NCBI GenBank assembly: GCA_964036315.1 | Contig: OZ038509.1 | Coordinates: forward strand, 23,954,152-24,018,151 | DNA from: Acanthosepion esculentum | Lineage: Eukaryota > Mollusca > Cephalopoda > Sepiida > Sepiidae | Length of the DNA stretch: 64,000 nucleotides | Direction: 5' to 3' | Part shown: piece by piece, positions 57,580 through 64,000 of the stretch | Position numbering within the stretch: position 1 is the stretch's first letter | Layout of the letters: each line of letters opens with the position of its first letter | Translations under genes and position numbers: made by a program | Notes under the pieces: model-generated | The model's database searches: none | What the model saw: the letters and a program-made list of their open reading frames with translations, nothing else | Told to the model about the DNA's origin: nothing

Positions 57580-57880
57580 TCATACATGGCACAGTGGATG
57601 AAGGCGTTGGTTAGATCCAGTGACAGGAACCAAAGAGTGTGAGTTCAATACCCGGCTAAGGCAGTGAAGAACTTTCAGAGGGAAATTAACAGGAGATAAC
57701 TGATAACTGACATCCATTAAACATGGCACGTGGAACTAGAACAGTCTACCCCAGTGAGCGAAAATAAAGGGTTCAGTTCGACATTCCAACCACCTGAAGA
57801 AGGCCGGAGCGTACAACGGCCGAAACGTTGTAATAAATATGGCGACAAAGATGAGGACAATAGTCCGAATAATGTAAATA
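57580..57880 (+). mobile_element. tRNA-derived SINE with conserved tail
   Basis: The head GGCACAGTGGATGAAGGCGT and GTGTGAGTTCAATACCCGG are A- and B-box-like. The tail CCACCTGAAGAAGGCCGGAG, ACGGCCGAAACGTTGTAATA and AGTCCGAATAATG recurs at 55345 (minus), 33100, 18425 (minus) and 15163. The tail hairpin GGCCG/CGGCC is intact here. Confidence 0.75.
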
Positions 57881-58250
57881 ATGTACATAATACCTCACCT
57901 CAGAAATATAGACAGATGCAAAAATCTAATTTGGAAAGGTATGACTCCTTCTCTTCTCCCCCCAGCTATGGGTTAATTATTAATACATGTATCACTAAAA
58001 CATTAACTCAAAATAATTCTTATAATTCTAGAATTTTTTTCCTGCTTTAAATAAACTGCAAATGGCTGATAAGCCGTAAAAAACGAATCGATCTAATCAA
58101 ACCAGACCATTCCGACCAACTGCTTTCTTCAAGTTTCGAACTGAGGCTTTTATACAAACTACGGAATAGATTGATTTTATTCCTTTCCCCTGTGTAGGGA
58201 TATATCGTCTTGATTTTTTGTTTTATCCGGGGTGGGGGGTTCTATACTGC
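57881..58250. other. No feature recognised
   Basis: A reading frame continues from the SINE tail to 58050 but has no protein character of its own. A G run is at 58229-58239. Confidence 0.4.
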
Positions 58251-58261
58251 TTAGATATTGC

Positions 58262-58386
58262 TTGTCCAATTACCACTGAATCTAAGTCTGTTCTATCCAG
58301 CCCAAGGATCGAACTCACAATTACTATGCTACCAAATTCCCGAAACGAGGCTTTCATCCACTAAGCTATAGTCGCCATATTGCTAC
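58262..58386 (-). mobile_element. tRNA-derived SINE head
   Basis: Minus-strand ATAGCTTAGTGGATGAAAGC (A-box-like) and TGTGAGTTCGATCCTTGG (B-box-like) have tRNA-like spacing. No clear tail is seen. Confidence 0.6.
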
Positions 58387-59027
58387 TGCACAGTAATCTC
58401 GTGGATTAACGCGTTAGTTCGTGAATTTGTTTGAGATTCGTTAGAGTTTACTTGGAAAGACAGACAGCAGAAGATAGAGTGCTAAAAAAAAATTATCAAT
58501 TCGATCCACTTCCAGAATTTTCAGAACAGTTCCTTAGTTAAACTGAGAAATTTTCACCATCGTCTCGTATATGATCGTATCTACGCGCTACTTCTCTCTA
58601 ATTTTTCAGTTGCCCGAAACCTCACTGCTGTTCGCCTAGCCACTTAGTCAAGCTTAATTGTCACCGACAAAATAGATGTGACACTTTTAAGATTCATAAA
58701 AACAGTTTTTTTTATGCATTACTCATTTGTCCGCAAACATTTACGTGTTTGATGTCAGGCAAAAAAAGTTCCAGTTCCATATGCCAACCAAAACTGGGCA
58801 AAGCTCCCCCACTCCCCGTAACCACAAAAAAGAGAAAGAGAGAAAAAAACAAACAATTGATTCTTTGAAATGGGAAAAACAGATATCAATTTATCAAGTG
58901 TGTAAAAATTCCTTTTGTCAGTTGGAGTTTTTATCGCTTAGAATATATGTAAAGTCCTGTCACCTTACTGAGATAACTGCACCTGTGGTCTTCCATATAT
59001 TTCTTTTCTATTTTTTCTCTTCTTAAT
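58387..59027. other. No feature recognised
   Basis: Unique-looking AT-rich sequence. A 99-codon frame at 58727 shows no domain. Confidence 0.4.
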
Positions 59028-59432
59028 ATGTTTCTTTTTCTTTGTTTCTTTTTTCTTTTTCCTGTTTTTTTATTTCTTCGTTTTTTTTTTCTTCCTCCCC
59101 CCTTTCCTTCTTTCTCCTTTTTTTCGTTTTTTCTTTTTCTTCTTTTCTTCTTTTTTCTTTTTCTTTCAATCCTTCCCATTTTTGCTGTCTTCATCACTTT
59201 GCTTTCTTTCTCTCCTTTTTGTCTTCTCCTTTTCTTTCTTTCCGGATTTCCTTATTTCTTTATTTTCTTTATTTTCTTTCCTTTTCTCCTCTTTTCCTTC
59301 TTTTTTCTTTCTTTCCTTTCGTCCATTTTTTTCTTTCTTCTCATTTTCATGTTTTCCTTTTTTTCCTTTCTCTCCCTTTTTTTTATTTTCCTCTTTATTT
59401 TTATTTTTTTTCCTCCATTTTTTATTCTTTGA
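59028..59432. repeat. Polypyrimidine (TTTC/TTTT) tract
   Basis: About 400 bases nearly all T and C. The overlapping Phe/Ser/Leu frames and their Lys/Arg-rich antisense are composition artefacts. Confidence 0.92.
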
Positions 59433-59576
59433 AAGCTTAATAAATTTGAAAAAAAAAATTTGCTCAAAGGGTAAGCATTATATGCTTCACATAACAGTTT
59501 TTATTCTTTAATTATCCTCTTATCTTCGAGGCCTTGTGTCAGACTATAATAAAATACATAAATATCCATATTAAAC

Positions 59577-60362
59577 GTGGAAATGTTGCAACTCAAATGT
59601 TGCAAGTTAAATGTTAAACGTTGCAAGGTAAATGTTACATGTTGCAAATTAAATGTTGTAAGTGAAATGTTAAATGTTGAATGTTAAATGTTGCAAGTGT
59701 AACATTAAATGTTGCTAGTTAAATGTTGCAAATTAAATGTTAAATATTGATGTTGCAAATTAAATGTTAAATGTTGCAAGGTAAATGTTAATGTTGAAAG
59801 TCAAATGTTGCAAAATAAATGTTAAATGTTGCAAGATAAATGTAGTAAGGTAAATGTTAAATGTTGCAAGGTAAATGTTAATGTTGAAAGTCAAATGTTG
59901 CAAGATAAATGTTAAATGTTGCAAGATAAATGTAGTAAGGTAAATGTTAAATGTTTCAAGGTAAATGTTAAACGTTGCAAGTTAAATGCTGCAAGGTAAA
60001 TGTGAAATGTTGCAAATGTTGCAAGTGAAATGTTGCAAGTGTAATGTTAAATGTTGCATGTTAAATGTTGCAAAGTAAATGATATATGTTGCAAATTAAA
60101 TGTTAAATGCTGATTTTGCAAATTAAATGTTAAATGTTGCAAGTTAAATGTTGCAAAGTAAATGTAAAATGTTGCAAATTAAATGTTAAATGTTGCACGG
60201 TAAATGTTAAATGTTGGAAGTTAAATGCTGCAAGATAAATGTTGTAAGGCAAATGTTAAATGCTGCAAGGTAAATGTTAAATGTTGCAAGTGAAATGTTG
60301 CAAGTGTAATGTTAAATGTTGCATGTTAAATGTTGCAAAGTAAATGTTAGATGTTGCAAATT
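59577..60362. repeat. AAATGTTGCAAGTT minisatellite
   Basis: About 790 bp of imperfect units built from AAATGTT and GCAAGTT/GCAAGGT blocks, with local longer-order copies (for example 59840-59900 and 59905-59960). It ends at the 3' end of a minus-strand LINE-A copy. Confidence 0.9.
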
Positions 60363-60620
60363 AAAGGCGGTAATGCCACTAGCACGCAGGGGGTTACAGA
60401 GAGTGAAAGTGAGAGAAAAAACTGGCCATGGGAGGATTGAAGAAAGGATGAAGGGAAGCAAGTAAGCGGAAGGTAGTTCCACAGGCGGGAAGTGCAAGAA
60501 AAGAAACTATTGGTGTAGAAGTGGCGGTTATATTTACCTAATTCAACAGTAAAAGAGTGGGACCTAATTGCCAATCTAGTAGCACACTTACATTCACATA
60601 GTCGAGACATCCTCATAATG
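60362..60620 (-). mobile_element. LINE-A 3' fragment
   Basis: The minus strand reads CATRLAIRSHSFTVELGKYN, FFSCTSRLWNYLP and CFP, followed by the non-coding tail with CCCCCTGCGTGCTAGTGGCA. It is the same segment and tail as LINE-A at 16430 and 61238. Confidence 0.85.
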
Positions 60621-61008
60621 TAAAAATTATTTCCTCCTCCTCATTGAGCGATCCTCTATATTGAGTGGTTCTTAAGACTTGTATTGAGTGAACAGTATTA
60701 AACATATTTTCGGCAAAAAGACCTACTTATGAATCTTGTTGCAGGACAAGAGATTTACAGGGTTGCAATCAATTTTTATGGGAACGAAATTTTCAAGAAA
60801 CTATAGATGCTTTGAAGACAGTAAAATAGAACAATCAATCAAAATCTTTCACTGACAAAGAATCGTTTGTTGTACAGGTGTTCAAAGTACATTAAGCTTA
60901 TGAGAATAAAGGCATTAAGACAGTCCTGAAAATATTTATTTGCTTAGTCTGGCACAAGGCAATAAAAGAAGAGTGCCAACTAAATACAGTACCAATGATC
61001 ATCGAATA
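60621..61008. other. No feature recognised
   Basis: AT-rich sequence between a LINE-A fragment and an LTR fragment. Confidence 0.4.
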
Positions 61009-61235
61009 TGTTATGGGAACTTACCCATAATAATAATGGACGATTCCGGGCATCATAAATACTGCGCCTCAAGAGGGAGCAGCGTACAGTTCAGAGTACA
61101 GTCAGAGTCAGTCAGAGACAGAGTCGCAGTCAGACGATTACTGTAAGACATTGGAATAGTGATACTTGTCGAGACAACATAGTTCACTCTAACCAAATCT
61201 GATAGTCATTACTAATACTTCTACTTCTTGTACAT
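61009..61235 (+). mobile_element. LTR fragment without hairpin cassette
   Basis: Starts TGTTATGGGAACTTACCC and matches the LTR at 5135 on both sides of the cassette insertion (AAATACTGCGCCTCAAGAGG; GACGATTACTGTAAGACATT). It is cut at TTGTACATAT by the LINE-A insertion. Confidence 0.85.
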
Positions 61236-61237
61236 AT

Positions 61238-61830
61238 ACCTCTACCGCTCTCCATCCTCTCAGGACTGCGGGATACTCGATGTCATTTCTGACAGCATAG
61301 ATAAGGCCCTCTCTGTCCATCCGTCCGCTCACATATTTGTGTTTGGTGATTTTAACGCCCATCACAACCAGTGGCTACAGAACGCTACCACTGACCTCGC
61401 TGGCGTACATACTCTCAACTTTTCAATCTCTCAATCCCTCACCCAGATAATCGATTTCCCCACGCGTTTTTCCTACAATCGTGACTGTAAGCCCTCACTC
61501 CTCGACCTGTGTTTTACCTCCATCCCTGAGTCGTGTAGTGCCACGCAGCTCTGTCCTATCGGTAACTCCGATCATGCTGTCGTGTCTGTTAGTATCTCCT
61601 TCAGCCCCACCCCCTGCAAAGAACCTCCTACCACCAGAACCACTTTCTGCTACCAACGGGCTGACTGGGACTCGTTTCGGGACTTCCTCCGCGATGTCCC
61701 CTGGGATGCTGTATTTAAGCTCCCCACTCATGAGTGTGCTTCTGAGTTCTCTTCCTGGATCAAAGCCGGTATCGAAGCTTTCATCCCCTCCAGGAAATTC
61801 AAGGTCAAACCGCGCTCTCCTCCTGGTTCA
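61238..61830 (+). pseudogene. LINE-A endonuclease, C-terminal part
   Basis: YRSPSSQDC, FVFGDFNAHHNQW (the GDFN catalytic motif), SLLDLCFTS and GNSDHAVV (the SDH motif) are the last conserved blocks of the AP-endonuclease fold that nicks target DNA. The N-terminal catalytic half is lost by truncation. A frameshift near 61820 (in TCTCCTCCTGG) separates it from the RT frame. Confidence 0.88.
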
Positions 61831-63250
61831 CAGCTGCTTGCTCAGCCGCCATTGCCCATAGGAACCACTTCTTCCACCGTTTTCGTAGTGACATGTCCGA
61901 CTCCAACAGACGTCTATTTACCTCTGCACGCAATGAGTGTAAGCGTACCCTCGACAATGCCAAGGCACTATTTGCAGCTCGGATGAAGGAACGTATCGCA
62001 TCCCGCAAATTTGGCTCCAAGGACTATTGGCGCCTCTGCAAGAGCGTTCTGAATAGTAACAAACCCTCCATTCCTCCACTGTTCAATCAGTTTGAGGTCC
62101 TGACCACCTCTGCCGACAAGGCCGAATGCTTCGCTCGAAAGTTTTCTTCCAATTCTATGCTTGACTCCTCTGGGGTACCCTTGCCCGACTTCCCTCCCAG
62201 AACTGAGGCCCTACTGGACGGCTTGCACATAACCCCGTCGTCGGTACTGGGCATTATTTCTAACTTAGATCTCCACAAGGCTACCGGCGGCGACGGAATA
62301 CCAGCCATTGTCCTGAAGAAATGCGCACCTGAACTGGCACCTGCCCTCTCTAAATTGTACAACCGCTGCCTCAAGGACTCCTGTTTTCCTGACTGCTGGA
62401 AGTCCTCTACCATTGTTCCTGTCTTTAAGAACTCTGGCGACACCTCCAACCCTTCTAATTACCGTCCTATCAGTCTCCTTCCCATCTTCGGCAAAGTCTT
62501 CGAGGCCATTATCAACACCGAAGTGATTACTCACCTGATATCCCACGATCTGCTCTCAGACAAGCAGTATGGTTTCCGCTTTGCCCGGTCTACTGCTGAT
62601 GTGCTTACGGCCATCACTGAATTTGTCTACCAAGCTATCCATAGTAACGGCGAAGCCCGTGCCGTGGCCCTTGACATCTCCAAAGCATTCGATAGGGTTT
62701 GGCATGCCGGCCTCCTTCGCAAGCTCCGGGGTTATGGTATCACAGGTCGATTGTTTGACCTAATTCAATCGTTCCTATCAAACCGGGATTTGAAGGTTGT
62801 TCTCATTGGATTCTTCTCCAACTCCTATCCCACTACCGCTGGTGTTCCTCAAGGCTCCATCCTTGGCCCTACTCTGTTCCTCATATTTATAAACGACCTT
62901 CCTGACGCCATAGACTCCCAAGTCGGTATCTACGCTGACGACACTACTATTTACTCCTGCCTCAAGCACAAATCTACTGAGGCGGACAAAATTAACCTGG
63001 CAGCTCAAATTGAAAAGGACCTCCAATCGGTTGTGGACTGGGGAGAGAAATGGATGGTCAACTTTAACGCCTCTAAAACAAAACTGCTCTCCATTAACCA
63101 CCACAAGGACCCATCCCTGCATCCCATCAGAATGTCTGAGGACCAACTTCTCGAGAGCTCCTCTCTGCGGCTGCTCGGTCTCACGCTGTCCGCTGATCTG
63201 AGATGGAACAAATACATCGAGTCAATTGCATTATCCACCGCAAGAAAAGT
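61824..63250 (+). pseudogene. LINE-A reverse transcriptase
   Basis: The domain order is complete: SNYRPISLLPIFGKVFEAII, QYGFRFARSTADVL, AVALDISKAFDRVWHAGLL (motif A Asp), GVPQGSILGPTLFLIFINDL (motif B), IYADDTTIYS (YADD, catalytic), WMVNFNASKTKLLSI (motif D) and LRLLGLTLSADLRW (motif E). All the catalytic residues I can see are intact. The frame is open from about 61824. The internal ATG at 61893 is not the true start. The frame is lost near 63250, where TTCCCTGTG is tandemly repeated. Confidence 0.93.
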
Positions 63251-63754
63251 TCCCTGTGTTCCCTGTGCCGAGCCAGGAAAATCTCCCCGGAATCGATCCT
63301 CCAAGTCTATAAGTCTACCATTCGACCTTGCATGGAGTATTGCTGCCATTTATGGTCTGGGACCCCTGCGTGTTGCCTCAGGGTTCTTGATAAGATCCGG
63401 AGACGGATATGCAATGTGATTGGCCCTGATCTGTCATCTCGTCTGCAGTCGCTCTCTCACAGACGCGATGTTGCATCGCTCTGCCTTTTCTACAAGTACT
63501 TCCACGGTAATTGCTCCGAGGAGTTGCTTTCGCTTGTCCCTAAGCCTCGTGAATTTAAGCGTCCTACGAGGCTGGCATCCCGTTCCCACCCCTTCACCGT
63601 TGAAACTGTTAGATGTAGACGTCTTTTCTACTCCAATAGCTTCATGTCTCGCACATCTCGCCTATGGAACTCCCTTCCCTATTACTGTTTCCCTGACAAA
63701 TACAATCTCCAACGGTTTAAGTGTAGCGTCAATCGTCATCTCCAATTGCCTTGA
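63203..63754 (+). pseudogene. LINE-A C-terminal region (source segment of satellite 1)
   Basis: KISPESILQVYKSTIRPCME, YCCHLWSG, KIRRRICNVIGPDLSSRLQ, then RRDVASLCLFYKYFHGNCSE, LLSLVPKPREFKRPTRLASR, SFMSRTSRLWNSLPYYCFP and a stop after VNRHLQLP. This C-terminal module is common in CR1/Jockey-type LINEs. The stretch 63465-63560 corresponds to one satellite 1 unit. The true frame joins the RT frame at about 63250. Confidence 0.9.
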
Positions 63755-64000
63755 TCTATCCAATTGCCTTGATCTATCCACTTCCCTTCTCCACTTCCTT
63801 TCATCTTTCATTCCTATCTGCTCTCGCTCTATATCTTCTGTAACCCCCCCCCCGCCTTGATCGACCCTCCGTCCTTCTCTTTCTCCACGTCCCTTCCTTT
63901 ACCACTCCTATCTGCTCTTCCTCCAACCCTTCTGTAACCCCATGCGTGATAGTGGCCACCGGCCTTACTTGGGGTGATACGCTTAAAAAAATATATATAT

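Larger units (their letters stand above)
61238..63990 (+). mobile_element. LINE-A, 5'-truncated, with EN, RT and C-terminal region
   Basis: An APE-type non-LTR retrotransposon of the CR1/Jockey kind, inserted in an LTR and missing its 5' part. The order is the end of an AP-like endonuclease, a complete RT domain and the C-terminal region with the FYKYFHGNCSEELLSLVPK segment. The tail is non-coding and ends in A/TA repeats at the window edge. Two frameshifts (about 61820 and 63250) break an otherwise open frame, so this copy is inactive but recent. Fragments of the same family occur at 16430, 18131, 21062/33058 and 60362. Confidence 0.92.

Noticed and set aside
57785..57850. SINE tail as an active hammerhead ribozyme
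   Set aside because: CTGAAGA, a stem and GAAAC are present, but I could not pair a stem I or find a proper cleavage triplet. Kept only as a conserved tail.
59028..59511. Overlapping Phe-rich frames and a Lys/Arg-rich antisense frame
   Set aside because: Composition artefact of a T/C tract, with open frames in several phases at once.

Overview
This is a 64 kb stretch of animal nuclear DNA, probably from a mollusc and plausibly a cephalopod. The evidence is AT-rich sequence with many long (TA)n and (CA)n tracts, vertebrate/mollusc-type TTAGGG repeats, a beta-tubulin exon interrupted by a GT splice site, and a dense mixture of LINE, Penelope-like, mariner, LTR and tRNA/5S-derived elements. The lineage is an inference from this repeat mix. 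No complete ordinary gene is present. The only host coding sequence I can support is the first coding exon of a divergent beta-tubulin (minus strand, 1101-1330), whose remaining exons lie outside the window or are missing.

Layout. 1-1.1 kb: AT-rich DNA with microsatellites and a hammerhead-ribozyme-like motif (506-550). 1.1-1.33 kb: beta-tubulin exon. 1.9-5.0 kb: remains of an RTE-like LINE on both strands, a 1 kb interstitial TTAGGG array and a mariner relic. 5.07-6.17 kb: a second hammerhead-like motif, then an LTR carrying a GC-rich cassette of consecutive hairpins. 6.4-9.4 kb: a decayed LINE with PHD-like finger, reverse transcriptase and restriction-like endonuclease (minus). 10-15 kb: palindromes bordered by (TA)n, a CA/TA-rich tract, and the GIY-YIG end of a Penelope-like element. 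15.5-21 kb: minisatellites and 3' ends of two LINE families, called here LINE-A and LINE-B. 21.13-33.06 kb: satellite 1, about 123 copies of a 97 bp unit. 33.1-35.4 kb: SINE tail, LTR-like sequence with the hairpin cassette, Tc1/mariner relic and a palindrome. 35.7-54.77 kb: satellite 2, about 93 copies of a 158 bp unit, split by a young 4.35 kb LTR element (39914-44263). 54.8-61 kb: SINEs (one next to a 5S rRNA-like head), LINE fragments, pyrimidine tracts and a minisatellite. 61.24-64 kb: a 5'-truncated LINE-A with endonuclease, reverse transcriptase and C-terminal region.

The main connecting theme is that both large satellites are amplified pieces of LINE coding sequence. Satellite 1 (plus sense) encodes the FYKYFHGNCSDELSSLVPR-type segment of the LINE-A C-terminus, and the two halves of one LINE-A copy flank the array. 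Satellite 2 (minus sense) is an amplified, internally deleted copy of the homologous YFYGKCSDELHSLVPP segment of LINE-B. Two arrays totalling about 26.6 kb therefore arose separately from the same C-terminal region of two related LINEs. The LTR element inside satellite 2 has a gag gene and an Env-like reading frame but no visible protease, reverse transcriptase or integrase, so if mobile it would need enzymes from elsewhere.
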